From the NCBI GenBank assembly GCA_902812365.1, contig CADDZC010000015.1, forward strand, positions 1 through 56,519: a stretch of 56,519 nt of DNA. The letters run 5' to 3'. The translations under genes were made by a program, and so were the position numbers. The notes under the pieces were generated by a model. The model was not told where the DNA came from, did no database searches, and worked only from the letters and a program-made list of their open reading frames with translations. This document shows, one piece after another, positions 44,598-53,818 of this stretch. The number at the start of each line of letters is the position of its first letter. Within the stretch, counting starts at the first letter, position 1. This DNA is from Acidobacteriota bacterium. Its GTDB lineage: Bacteria > Acidobacteriota > Terriglobia > UBA7540.

Positions 44598-45584
44598 CTA
44601 TTTAATCTCCCCGGCATAGATCTTCATGATGGTCTGCAAAAACCGGATGGCGTGGTCGCGCGGTCGCTGGAACGAATTTCGACCGATAATGGAGCCGAAA
44701 CCTCCGCCGTCGCGAATGGCGCGGGCTTCATCAAAAACGTCCTCATCATTGGGTTTGGTCGCGCCACCGGAAAAAATGACGATCCGCCGTCCGTCGAAAG
44801 CGCTTTGCACGACGTGGCGGACCCTTTCCGCCAAGGTGGAAAGGGGTACTCCGGCTGCCGTATAAGCCTTTTGCGCTTCTGCCTGTTCGATGTGATCGGT
44901 CGGCAGTTTCACTTTGATAATGTGGGCTCCCAGTTGGGCGGCAATGTGGGCGGCGTAAGCGACCACGTCAATGGCGGTTTCTCCCGCCTTACTCAGGGAA
45001 GACCCGCGCGGGTAGGACCACACGACCACGGCCAAGCCGTTCTCTTTTGCCTTTTCGGCGAGCGCCCGCAGTTGCTCGTACATCGTGGCGGCTTGAGCGG
45101 AACCGGGATAAATCGTGAACCCGATGGCCACACAGCCCAGTCGCAAGGCTTCGGCCACCCCCGACGTCACCGCTGACAGCGGGTCTTTTTCCTCGTGAAG
45201 CAGATCGTGGTTGTTGACTTTAAGAATCAGCGGAATCTCGCCCGCGTGTCGGGCTGCCGCGGCCTCGATAAACCCCAACGGCGCCGCGTAGGCATTGCAT
45301 CCGGATTCGATGGCAACCTCGAAATGATAATTGGGATCGTAGGCGGCGGGATTAATAGCGAAGCTACGTGCTGGTCCGTGCTCGAAACCCTGGTCGACGG
45401 GAAGGATCACTAGCTTGCCGGTGCCCGCCAGGTACCCATGGTTGAGCAACCGGGCGATGTTGGTCTTGGTACCCGGATTGTCACTCTCATACCAGCTCAA
45501 AATCTCCCTGACCCGGTTCGTTAGGTACCGGCTTTCAGCGGGGCGTGCCACTGCAGGCGCAACATCTAGGACGGCCATAGGCAT
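44598..45584 (-). CDS. fbaB: Class I fructose-bisphosphate aldolase (FbaB/DhnA type)
   Basis: This 328-residue aldolase belongs to the FbaB/DhnA branch of class I enzymes, which split fructose 1,6-bisphosphate through a lysine Schiff base. The candidate lysines are Lys224 and Lys226 in HIIKVKLPTD, and the phosphate-binding GGATKPNDEDV with IIGRNSFQRP is present. Acting in the cytoplasm, it links the sugar-catabolic genes around it to glycolysis. ATG 45584 has AAGGAG 4 nt upstream; ATG 45578, two codons later, has a more usual 10-nt spacing and is an alternative. The longest frame extends 77 codons further with poor composition. It is divergent from the Gfo/Idh gene at 45715. Confidence 0.93.
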   Translation of the reverse strand: MPMAVLDVAPAVARPAESRYLTNRVREILSWYESDNPGTKTNIARLLNHGYLAGTGKLVILPVDQGFEHGPARSFAINPAAYDPNYHFEVAIESGCNAYAAPLGFIEAAAARHAGEIPLILKVNNHDLLHEEKDPLSAVTSGVAEALRLGCVAIGFTIYPGSAQAATMYEQLRALAEKAKENGLAVVVWSYPRGSSLSKAGETAIDVVAYAAHIAAQLGAHIIKVKLPTDHIEQAEAQKAYTAAGVPLSTLAERVRHVVQSAFDGRRIVIFSGGATKPNDEDVFDEARAIRDGGGFGSIIGRNSFQRPRDHAIRFLQTIMKIYAGEIK

Positions 45585-45714
45585 TTCTCTCCTTGAGGTA
45601 GAACCCTTGCTTAGTTTACCACGAGTGGCGGCCAGCCGAACCCGAGGTGAAAACCGGGTGGAAAATTTCGGGCGCTTTTGGGAGTATAATCTTTGCCCGG
45701 TGGGAGGTGGATTC

Positions 45715-47178
45715 ATGCACAACGAAGCGGAGATCACTCGTCGGGATTTTTTGAAAAAGGGCGGGACCGGTGCGGGCGTCGGTCTGGCGGCGCTGAGTGG
45801 AATTAGTTTCATCACTCATCCGGAAAGGGTCTTCGGAGCCAACAGCCGGGTCAGTATCGCCATTTGCGGACTCCACGGCCGGGGCTGGGATCACGTTCGC
45901 GAGTACCACAGGATTTCACAGGCCCAGATCGTGGCCCTCTGTGATGTCGACCAGAACGTGCTGAACCAGCGGCTGCGGCAAATCGAGAGGCTCGGGATGC
46001 CCGCGCCCAAAACCTACGTGGATGTTCGGAAGTTGCTGGAAGACAAATCCGTCGATGCCATTTCCATTGCGACTCCGAACCACTGGCACTCGCTCATGGC
46101 GATCTGGGCGTGCCAGGCCGACAAAGATGTGTATTGCGAAAAGCCGTGTTCGCATAACTGGTGGGAGGGCAAGCAGCTGGTGGAGGCGGTTAACCGATAC
46201 AACCGAATCGTTCAGCACGGCACGCAGAGCCGCTCGAGTCGCGGGATTCGGGAGGGCATTCAGAGATTGCGCGACGGCGTGATCGGCGATGTTTACTTGT
46301 CGCGGGGACTCTGCTATAAGTGGCGCGATACGATCGGGCATGCTCCAGTGGAACCAGTTCCCAGCGGCGTCGACTATAACTTGTGGACCGGACCGGCTCC
46401 CCTGCAGCCGTTCACTCGTAACCGTTTCCATTACAACTGGCACTGGTTTTGGGACACCGGCAACGGTGACATCGGCAACCAAGGCATTCATGAGATGGAC
46501 ATTGCGCGCTGGGGACTGGGTGTGGGATTCCCCAACAAGGTATCGGCCATCGGCGGCCATTTCATGTTTGACGATGACCAGCAGACGCCGAACACGCTGA
46601 ATGTGGCCTACGAATTCGATCTGCCGGACGGCAAACGCAAGATGCTTGAATTCGAGGTCCGGCACTGGATCACCAACCATGAGGCTGAGATCGGCAGCCC
46701 AGCGTTTGGCAGTCACGGCGCCCCGCCTCCGGCCGGCTTGGCGGCGGCGCAAGCCTCGCTGCAAACACCGAAGCGCAGCCACCCGAAGCTTGGACCGAGC
46801 GCCGGCGATCACAATACGATCGGCAACATCTTTTATGGCTCCAAAGGGTATCTGGCGATGGACGGCTACGACGGATACAAGACGTGGCTGGGCAAGGAGC
46901 AGGAGCCGGGTCCGAGCGGTCACGGGGGCGAGAACCATTTTCAGAACTTCATCGACTGCGTCATCAGCCGCAAAAAGGAGGACCTTCGCGCCCCAATCGA
47001 AGAGGGGCATATCTCGTGTACCCTGGTGCATCTGGCCAACGCCTCCTACCGGCTGGGCCGTACACTGCAGTTTGATCCGGCGACCCAGCAGGTGGTCAAC
47101 GACGATGAGGCCAATCGCCTGTTGTGCGAGATGGACCGGGGATACCGGCGGCCTTTTTATATTCCCGAGCAGGTATAG
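45715..47178 (+). CDS. Tat-exported Gfo/Idh/MocA oxidoreductase
   Basis: This 487-residue protein has a Tat leader (TRRDFLKKGG followed by a hydrophobic Ala/Leu stretch) and a Rossmann fold (IAICGLHGRGW at about 48-58). The EKP motif is at about 145 and the C-terminal domain has GNQGIHEMDIARWG at about 260. These features match exported Gfo/Idh enzymes in Acidobacteria and Planctomycetes. GGGAGG lies just upstream of the ATG. It opens the long plus-strand cluster that ends at 56385. Confidence 0.92.
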   Translation: MHNEAEITRRDFLKKGGTGAGVGLAALSGISFITHPERVFGANSRVSIAICGLHGRGWDHVREYHRISQAQIVALCDVDQNVLNQRLRQIERLGMPAPKTYVDVRKLLEDKSVDAISIATPNHWHSLMAIWACQADKDVYCEKPCSHNWWEGKQLVEAVNRYNRIVQHGTQSRSSRGIREGIQRLRDGVIGDVYLSRGLCYKWRDTIGHAPVEPVPSGVDYNLWTGPAPLQPFTRNRFHYNWHWFWDTGNGDIGNQGIHEMDIARWGLGVGFPNKVSAIGGHFMFDDDQQTPNTLNVAYEFDLPDGKRKMLEFEVRHWITNHEAEIGSPAFGSHGAPPPAGLAAAQASLQTPKRSHPKLGPSAGDHNTIGNIFYGSKGYLAMDGYDGYKTWLGKEQEPGPSGHGGENHFQNFIDCVISRKKEDLRAPIEEGHISCTLVHLANASYRLGRTLQFDPATQQVVNDDEANRLLCEMDRGYRRPFYIPEQV

Positions 47179-47202
47179 CATTCCGCCGGCTCCTGAGGCC
47201 AA

Positions 47203-48147
47203 GTGAACCTGGCCGCCGGGGTGCACTGCCCGCTCATCCGAGGAGAAGAAGCCGTAATTTCACGAAGAACATTCCTGTTGTCTTGCGCCGCGGGCGCGGC
47301 CCTGCCTGGTGAGGGCGCGGCGAAGCGGGGCCGTGTCGAAGTCGGCGTTTGCGCCGGCCCGGGCGACCTGGATGACGTCGTGCACTACGGCTTTGACTAT
47401 CTGGAGCCCGGGGCCGCCCAGATTGCCGAGATGGACGAGGCGACGTTCCAGGCATTCCGAGCCCGCGTCGCTGCGTCGCCGGTCCGCTGCGAGGCGTTCA
47501 ACAGTTTTATCCGTACCCTGCGCGTGGTGGGAGACGATGTTCAATCAAAGAGGCTGGACGACTACGTTGAATTTACCCTGGACCGCTGCCGGCAGTTGGG
47601 CGGCACGGTCGTGGTCTGGGGCAGCGCCGGCTCCCGGAACGTGCCAACCGGATATTCGCGCGAGCGGGCGTGGGCGCAAATCAAGCGCTTTCTGGGCCGG
47701 GCGGGCGATATCGCGCGCTCCTATCGAATGACTATTGCCATCGAGCCGCTGCGACGGCAGGAGAGCAACATCATCAACACCGGAGCGGATGCCTGGCGTT
47801 TGGTACGCGAGGTGAACCATCCAAACGTGAAGATGATCATCGATTATTACCATCTCCGCCAAGAGCACGAAGATCTCGAAATCATTTGGACAGCGCGCAA
47901 GGAAATCGTTCATTTCCATTTCGCCAATCCCAACGGACGGCTTTGGCCGCACAGCCTCTCCGAAGACGCCGACTACGGTCGGTTTTTCGAGCTGGTGAAG
48001 AGAATCCGCTTCGAGGGCGGTATCTCGATTGAAGGCCGGGGAACATTTCAGAAGGATGCGGCGGCAAGCCTGGCATTTTTTCGCCAGGGCCTCGGTTCCA
48101 CCTCCGGTGTGGCCCGGGTATTTCCAATGGAAGGTCTCGCGTCATGA
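47203..48147 (+). CDS. Sugar phosphate isomerase/epimerase, exported, start uncertain
   Basis: A xylose-isomerase-like TIM barrel of about 295 residues. Likely metal ligands are Glu in IAIEPL, Asp in IIDYYH, His in IVHFHF and Glu in ISIEGRG. The Tat-type leader ISRRTFLLSCAAG begins at ATT 47257. The ribosome-binding site AGGAG is at 47241-47245, which would suit GTA 47254 or ATT 47257, neither a usual start. GTG 47203 is a formal start but lies before the ribosome-binding site and adds 17 poor residues. The gene may use a rare start or have lost one by mutation. The stop overlaps the next ATG (ATGA), so the pair is translated together. Confidence 0.8.
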   Translation: MNLAAGVHCPLIRGEEAVISRRTFLLSCAAGAALPGEGAAKRGRVEVGVCAGPGDLDDVVHYGFDYLEPGAAQIAEMDEATFQAFRARVAASPVRCEAFNSFIRTLRVVGDDVQSKRLDDYVEFTLDRCRQLGGTVVVWGSAGSRNVPTGYSRERAWAQIKRFLGRAGDIARSYRMTIAIEPLRRQESNIINTGADAWRLVREVNHPNVKMIIDYYHLRQEHEDLEIIWTARKEIVHFHFANPNGRLWPHSLSEDADYGRFFELVKRIRFEGGISIEGRGTFQKDAAASLAFFRQGLGSTSGVARVFPMEGLAS

Positions 48148-49097
48148 CGGATGCATTGCAGGCCCACCGGCGCCGGGAGTTCCTGCAGCGAGTCGGAGGT
48201 ATTGCCTTAGGTTGGGCGTCTGGGGTTTTACCGCCCGCCTCAGCCGCCGCGGAAACGTTACCGAACCCGGTGGGCTACGCGACGATTTCATGGCCCCGGC
48301 GCGAGTTCGAGCCGGCTCTCCAGACGATTTCACGGTTGGGCTTCAAGGGCGTTCAGATGCTGGGCTGGGTTCGCGACGCCTATTCGGGGACTAAGGCCGC
48401 TGAACTCAAACAGCGCCTGGACACCTTGAAACTGGAGCCAGCGGCTCTTTCGGCATCCCGGGTTCGGCTGAACCCGGCGCAGCTAGAGGATCAAACCGCT
48501 GAATTCAAGGCTTATGCCGATTTTCAGCGGCAGCTCGGCGGACTCTATTTGCAGGTAACCGACGGCGGGAATCCGCACGGCGCTTACCGTCCGGATGCGA
48601 TTAAAGCGCTGGGCGAGCAGATGAATAAGCTCGGGAGGATCGCCAGCGATGGGGGGCTGGCCATGGGTTATCACCCGCACTTTGGTACGCTGGGAGAGAC
48701 GCGAGAAGGCCTGGGCAGAGTGCTTGACGCCACCGATCCCGTCTACGTCAAGCTGATCGCCGACGTCGCCCACCTGACGCTGGGCGGCTCGGACCCGGCT
48801 GAGGTAATCCGCACTTATCATGACCGCCTGATCTTCACTCACTTTAAAGACGTGCGAAAGGACGTGGCGATGCTGGCCCGCCAAAATCGTGACCGGGTGC
48901 GCCACAGCCGGTACCATTTCTGCGAGATGGGCGAAGGCGTGGTGGACTTCCCGGCCATTCAGCGAGCGTTCAAAGAGGTGGGTTTTAAGGGCTGGGTGAT
49001 CGTCGAGCTCGACGGGTATGAAGCGCCGCCGGGGGGTCCGGATGAGAGCGCGCGGATCAACCGCGACGCGATGAGGAGGCTGGGTTTCAACGTATAG
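48144..49097 (+). CDS. Sugar phosphate isomerase/epimerase, exported
   Basis: This 317-residue TIM barrel has a Tat-type leader (RRREFLQRVGG, then a hydrophobic stretch ending near Ala-Ala-Ala). Likely metal ligands are His in GYHPHFG, Asp in IADVAHL, His in FTHFKD and Glu in IVELDGYE. Such inosose/keto-sugar isomerases often follow Gfo/Idh dehydrogenases. It overlaps the preceding gene by four bases and is 46 bp before the IolB-like gene. Confidence 0.9.
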   Translation: MTDALQAHRRREFLQRVGGIALGWASGVLPPASAAAETLPNPVGYATISWPRREFEPALQTISRLGFKGVQMLGWVRDAYSGTKAAELKQRLDTLKLEPAALSASRVRLNPAQLEDQTAEFKAYADFQRQLGGLYLQVTDGGNPHGAYRPDAIKALGEQMNKLGRIASDGGLAMGYHPHFGTLGETREGLGRVLDATDPVYVKLIADVAHLTLGGSDPAEVIRTYHDRLIFTHFKDVRKDVAMLARQNRDRVRHSRYHFCEMGEGVVDFPAIQRAFKEVGFKGWVIVELDGYEAPPGGPDESARINRDAMRRLGFNV

Positions 49098-49143
49098 GCC
49101 AGAGCGTTGTTGCCGTTGGCTCCAGCTCTCGGGCGAGGCTGCT

Positions 49144-49962
49144 ATGGAACGTCACATCCAATCGAAATCCGACGGAAAGTTTCAGTCCATCGTGGCCCCG
49201 GGGACGATGCGCTTTCTGGATTTTGCCCGGCTGAATTTGGCCGCGGGCGAGCGGCATGCGTTTTCGACCGGCGGGCGAGAATACGTGCTGGATCTGTTTT
49301 CCGGCATGGCTTCGATTCTTGTTGAAACCGCTGACGGAAAACGTTGCCGTTTTCCCGCGGCCGGGGGACGCCCGGATGTCTTCAGCGGGCCGCCGGTTAT
49401 GGTCTACATTCCGCCGCAATCTCGCTCCGAAGTGGAGGCCGTCTCTGATCGGCTTGACGCCGGCCTGTTTTCCGCGCCGTCGCGAACCGCTCAGGTCGCG
49501 CCGACGTTGATCCAAGGCCCATCCGTCATTGCCCATCAAGTCGGTAGGGCCAACTGGCAGCGCACGGTCTATTCGGCACTACGCGAGGATCTTCCGGCGG
49601 AACGATTGCTGGCCGGCGAGACGCTGAATCCGCCCGGAAATTGGTCTAGCTACCCTCCTCACAAGCATGATCGCCGAAACCCACCGCAGGAGGCGGTGCT
49701 CGAAGAGATTTATTTTTTTCGCGTCAAGCCGTCCCAGGGCTTTGGTTTTATCTACACCTATACAGCTCCGGACGATCCCGAGGGTTTCGCAGACGTTTTC
49801 GTCGTGCGAGATGGTGATACGGTCCTGCTGCCGAAGGGTTATCATCCGGTGGTCGCGGCACCCGGTTACGCGTTGCATTACACCTGGGTGCTCGCCGGCG
49901 AAGAGCGCCGCTATGGGGCCTGGACCGATGATCCCCGGCACGCCTGGGTAAAGAACGCCTGA
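49144..49962 (+). CDS. iolB: 5-deoxy-glucuronate isomerase (IolB-like)
   Basis: This 272-residue bicupin protein matches IolB of inositol catabolism, which converts 5-deoxy-D-glucuronate to 5-keto-2-deoxygluconate. The metal-site signature NPPGNWSSYPPHKHD is at about 163-177, and a Glu in the EEIYFF segment is a further ligand candidate. No leader is present, so it acts in the cytoplasm. No other iol gene with a sure identity (iolC, iolD, iolE) is in the window, so the substrate may be a related hexuronate. It is 46 bp after the preceding isomerase gene. Confidence 0.88.
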   Translation: MERHIQSKSDGKFQSIVAPGTMRFLDFARLNLAAGERHAFSTGGREYVLDLFSGMASILVETADGKRCRFPAAGGRPDVFSGPPVMVYIPPQSRSEVEAVSDRLDAGLFSAPSRTAQVAPTLIQGPSVIAHQVGRANWQRTVYSALREDLPAERLLAGETLNPPGNWSSYPPHKHDRRNPPQEAVLEEIYFFRVKPSQGFGFIYTYTAPDDPEGFADVFVVRDGDTVLLPKGYHPVVAAPGYALHYTWVLAGEERRYGAWTDDPRHAWVKNA

Positions 49963-50154
49963 TCGGCGACGCGCTGAGCCCGCGTGGAAACCGTGGCGCC
50001 CAAGCGTCCTCGTTGGCCGACAGGCCCTCTCCGCGCCGTTTTGCAGCCGCCCGCACGAGGGCGCGGTGATGGCTGCTCGGACATTGACCATGCGGGCTCA
50101 GGTCCCAGGATCTGGAAAACCGTCTCGTGTTCGCCACCGGGTTCGCTGGCTTCC

Positions 50155-51477
50155 ATGAGGATCCCATTTTCGTACGCTGATGTTGCCGCCCTCGATGTGC
50201 CAGAACAGAACCTGCTGGCGTGTCTGGAGCCGCGCTCGTGCGAAACCGCGGGCGCGGTCGAGCAGTTGGTGAACGCGGCCCTGGACCAGCCGGTCAACTC
50301 GCCGCCCATCGAGCAACTGGCTTCGCCCGCCAGCCGCGTCCTGCTGCTGGTGGATGATGCCACACGGCAGACACCCGCATCGCTCTTGCTTCCGGCACTG
50401 CTCCGGCGTCTTGAAAGCGCCGGTGTGGCCCGGCCCAGGATCAACATTCTGATCGCCGCCGGGACGCACTCGCGAATGAGCCCGAAAGAGGTCGAACAAA
50501 AACTCGGAGCCGCCGTGGCCAGCCGCTATGCGGTGACGCTCCACTATTGGAAGTCAGAAGAGACCCTCGCCCGCATTGGACATACCGCGGACGGGACTCC
50601 GATCCGCGTGAACCGAATGCTGCAACAAGCCGACCTGGTGATCGGAGTCGGGCAGATTGTGCCGCACCGCGTCATGGGTTACACCGGCGGCGCCACGATC
50701 GTGCAACCCGGCGTCTCGGGTCCGGAGATAACCGGTTACACCCATTGGCGGAGCGCCCTATTCTCGGGCGACAAGATTCTTGGCGTTGCGGAGAACCCGG
50801 TGCGGCTCGAGGTCGAGGAAATCGCGCGTCGGGCGGGGTTGCGCTTCATCGTGAACGTCGTGCTGGATGCCCGCCATCGGGTGACCCAGGTGGTGGCCGG
50901 GGACCCGGTGGCCGCGCATCGCCAGGGGGCGGGATACGCCCGGCAGATCTGGGGCGTCGCGCAGCCGGCGGCGGCCGATATTGTCGTGGCCGAATCGTTC
51001 CCGGCCGACTACGATCTCTGGCAGGCGGCCAAGGGCATTTATGCGTCGGAGCTTTCGGTGCGGCCGGGAGGCGTGGTTATTCTGGTGACGCCGTGCCTGC
51101 ACGGAGTGAGCGGGGAACATCCGGAGGTAGAGAGGATCGGTTATCACGGTTTCGATGACGTCCGGCGGCGTGTGGAGCGGAAGGAGATCACCGACTTGGT
51201 GGCCGCCGCCCATCTGGTCCACGTGGGGCGGGTGATCTGCGACAAGGCCCGTGGAATCATGGTTTCGCCCGGCATCCCCCGCAGCACGCAGCAGCAAATC
51301 GGTTTTACTCCGGCGGAGAGCCCCCAGCAAGCGCTCAGCCTGGCGTTGGAACGGGTCGGCGCGCGGGCTCAGGTGGTGGTGCTTCGTCGGGGAGGCAATG
51401 TCCTGCCCGTGGTTGAACGGGTTGAGGCTCGCGCGCCGGACTCCCGCGGCGCCGAGTCGAGCGACAGAAGCGGTTGA
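50155..51477 (+). CDS. LarA-like nickel-dependent racemase (DUF2088), cofactor lysine replaced
   Basis: This 440-residue protein belongs to the LarA superfamily of lactate and sugar-acid racemases, which use a nickel pincer nucleotide. His105, His171 and His197 align with His108, His174 and His200 of Lactobacillus plantarum LarA with a constant offset of three. The position of the cofactor-attached Lys184 is Thr181 here, within GGATIV. The fold otherwise looks complete (DDATRQT, PHRVMGYTGG, SFPADYDLWQAAKG). It may bind its cofactor without the covalent link or act on another substrate. ATG 50155 is used; the frame is open 57 codons upstream, and 49963-50154 has no separate gene. No larB, larC or larE is present. 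Confidence 0.88.
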   Translation: MRIPFSYADVAALDVPEQNLLACLEPRSCETAGAVEQLVNAALDQPVNSPPIEQLASPASRVLLLVDDATRQTPASLLLPALLRRLESAGVARPRINILIAAGTHSRMSPKEVEQKLGAAVASRYAVTLHYWKSEETLARIGHTADGTPIRVNRMLQQADLVIGVGQIVPHRVMGYTGGATIVQPGVSGPEITGYTHWRSALFSGDKILGVAENPVRLEVEEIARRAGLRFIVNVVLDARHRVTQVVAGDPVAAHRQGAGYARQIWGVAQPAAADIVVAESFPADYDLWQAAKGIYASELSVRPGGVVILVTPCLHGVSGEHPEVERIGYHGFDDVRRRVERKEITDLVAAAHLVHVGRVICDKARGIMVSPGIPRSTQQQIGFTPAESPQQALSLALERVGARAQVVVLRRGGNVLPVVERVEARAPDSRGAESSDRSG

Positions 51478-51550
51478 GGCTCGAATTCGCCCGCCAGCGT
51501 CACTCGGAAGTTAGCGCCTCGGCGCGAACGGCCGCCTCGGAGCTGAATGG

Positions 51551-52870
51551 ATGACTTCTTCCACCGCCAGAGTTCACCCGATACGGTCGGCGGCGCAGCG
51601 CTTCACCATCCCCCACCTGCGCTGGTATATCTGTGCCTTACTTTTCTTCGGCTCCACGGTCAATTACGTCGACCGGGGCACCATCGCCATCCTGGCCCCC
51701 TACCTGCAGAGGATTTTCCGCTGGACGGAAAGCGATTATGGCTGGATCGTGTTCGCCTTCCAGTTGGCTTATACCATCATGATGATGGTCGCGGGCGGAG
51801 TCATCGACCGGCTCGGCGCTCGCCTCGGCTATGCGCTGTCGATGGCTTGGTGGTCGATCGCGGCGGCGGGACACGCTCTGGCGCGAAGTGTGGTCGCCTT
51901 TGGAGCGGCTCGATTTCTGTTGGGGGCCGGCGAAGCCGGTAACTTCCCCGCCTCCATTAAGAGCGTGGCCGAATGGTTCCCGAAGCGGGAACGCGCCTTG
52001 GCCACCGGCATCTTCAACTCGGGCACGAACGTCGGAGCCGTCGTCGCCTACCCGCTGGTGGGCTGGATTTTTGCTCGCTGGGGATGGCAGGCGGCGTTTA
52101 TCGGCACGGGGGGCCTGGGAATTGTGGCCCTTGGGTTGTGGCTGCTGTTTTACCGCCCGCCCGAGCGCCACCCCTGGATCACCGCGGCGGAACTCGCCTC
52201 CGTGAAGGAGCGCCAGTCCCCCAGCGCGCTCGCAGAAGAGGACGAGCCCCGGATCCCCTGGCGCCGATTGCTCGCTTACCGCCAAGCCTGGGGCTTCTTC
52301 CTGGCCAAATTTCTGACGGATCCCATCTGGTGGTTTTACATCTTCTGGCTTCCCAAGTATCTGACCCAGGCCCGCGGCTTTTCGCTTCACACCCTCGAGC
52401 TCTTTGGTATGATCCCCTTCCTCGGTGCCAGCCTTGGGAGCGTCGCCGGCGGCTGGCTGTCGGGTTTTCTGATGAGGCGGGGTTGGTCTCTGAATGCGGG
52501 GCGCAAAACGGCGATGGCCGTCTGCGCGTTCTCCATGCCCACCGGAATTGTGGCCGTGTTCTCGCACAATCCGTGGGTGGCTCTGGCGCTCATTTCGGTG
52601 TCCACTTCGGCTCATCAGGGCTGGTCGGCGAATCTGTTCACCCTCGCCTCCGACCTGTTTCCGAAGAAGGCGGTGGCGTCCGTGGTGGGCATCGGCGGCG
52701 CGGCGGGCGCCATCGGCGGCATGATGATGGCGCCGATGACGGGGTACGTTCTCCAATGGTTTCACACCTACGTCCCCTTGTTCATCCTTGCCGGCGTCAT
52801 GCATCCGCTGGCCCTCGGCATCGTGCACCGGCTCGTGCCGACCATCCAGAGAGTGGACGCCGCGTCCTAG
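51551..52870 (+). CDS. MFS transporter, hexuronate/ACS type
   Basis: This 439-residue protein has about twelve membrane segments and the anion:cation symporter pattern of the MFS, with NYVDRGTIA in the first helix and a GAGEAGNFPA motif in helix 4, as in ExuT-type hexuronate and sugar-acid carriers. It would bring the substrate of this cluster into the cell. It is 73 bp after the LarA-like gene and 42 bp before the RraA-like gene. Confidence 0.93.
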   Translation: MTSSTARVHPIRSAAQRFTIPHLRWYICALLFFGSTVNYVDRGTIAILAPYLQRIFRWTESDYGWIVFAFQLAYTIMMMVAGGVIDRLGARLGYALSMAWWSIAAAGHALARSVVAFGAARFLLGAGEAGNFPASIKSVAEWFPKRERALATGIFNSGTNVGAVVAYPLVGWIFARWGWQAAFIGTGGLGIVALGLWLLFYRPPERHPWITAAELASVKERQSPSALAEEDEPRIPWRRLLAYRQAWGFFLAKFLTDPIWWFYIFWLPKYLTQARGFSLHTLELFGMIPFLGASLGSVAGGWLSGFLMRRGWSLNAGRKTAMAVCAFSMPTGIVAVFSHNPWVALALISVSTSAHQGWSANLFTLASDLFPKKAVASVVGIGGAAGAIGGMMMAPMTGYVLQWFHTYVPLFILAGVMHPLALGIVHRLVPTIQRVDAAS

Positions 52871-52912
52871 CCGCGGCGGCCGTGTTTTCGATTCTCATTG
52901 GGGAGGTGGCTG

Positions 52913-53818
52913 ATGACGAGCCTGCTTCGGTCGGTTCTAATGCTCGGCTTGGGCGGCGCCGTGGCGACTTCGGGTTATGCCCAGCTCGGCCTGTTTTCGA
53001 AGGCGCAACGGGTCGAGTTGACTCAGGCCTGGAAAGGGGAGCGTTTCCCCGACGGCCGTCCCCAAGTGCCGGATTCGGTGCTCACCATGCTGAAGGACGT
53101 GGACGCCGAAGAAGCCTGGGGCGTGCTCCGCCAGCATGGATTCTCCAACCAGTTCGAGGGCAACTGGCATGTCATCAACGCCGGCCCGCGGTTCGTCGGG
53201 CGGGCCGTCACGGCGGTCTTCATGCCCCTGCGTCCCGATGTCAACGCCGTCATCGAGGAGCACGGGCGGCAAGAAGGCCGCATCGGCGCCGAGAACTCCT
53301 GGGTGATTGACACGCTCCAGAGCGGCGACGTGCTGGTGGTGGACCTGTTCGGCAAGATCAAGGACGGAACCTTCGCCGGCGACAACCTCGGCACCTCGAT
53401 CTATGCCAAGACTCACAACGGCCTCGTCGTCGACGGATCGGTGCGCGACGAAACCGGCCTGCGGGAAATCAAGGGATTTCAGGTTTACGTGCGCGGCGTC
53501 GATCCGTCGGCTCTGGCCGGCGTCATGCTGATGGGCATCAATGTTCCCATCCGCATCGGGCAGGCCACGGTCATGCCGGGCGACGTCGTCGTCAGCGATC
53601 CGGAAGGAGTGACCTTTATTCCCCCCCAACTGGCCGAAGAGGTGGCGACTCGCGCCCAAATGACCCACTTCGTGGACGAGTGGGGCCACCTGATGCTGCG
53701 GGAGGGCAGGTACACTCCGGGCCAGATCGACGGCCCCTGGACCCGGCCCATGGTTGAAGAGTTCAACCGCTGGCTCGAGCACAAGGGCTCGAAACTGCGG
53801 ATGAAGGTGCCCGAGTGA
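52913..53818 (+). CDS. RraA-like lyase with a signal peptide
   Basis: This 301-residue protein has a hydrophobic leader (about 1-23, ending Tyr-Ala-Gln) and an RraA/HMG-aldolase-type domain. The family site appears as VVDGSVRD, with an upstream GDNLGTSI motif and a conserved Asp. Members cleave 4-hydroxy-2-oxo acids such as 4-hydroxy-4-methyl-2-oxoglutarate, and some are labelled RNase E regulators without that role. The leader and an extra N-terminal part of about 60 residues make it longer than classical RraA. GGGGAGG precedes ATG 52913. Its stop overlaps the next gene's GTGA start. Confidence 0.88.
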   Translation: MTSLLRSVLMLGLGGAVATSGYAQLGLFSKAQRVELTQAWKGERFPDGRPQVPDSVLTMLKDVDAEEAWGVLRQHGFSNQFEGNWHVINAGPRFVGRAVTAVFMPLRPDVNAVIEEHGRQEGRIGAENSWVIDTLQSGDVLVVDLFGKIKDGTFAGDNLGTSIYAKTHNGLVVDGSVRDETGLREIKGFQVYVRGVDPSALAGVMLMGINVPIRIGQATVMPGDVVVSDPEGVTFIPPQLAEEVATRAQMTHFVDEWGHLMLREGRYTPGQIDGPWTRPMVEEFNRWLEHKGSKLRMKVPE

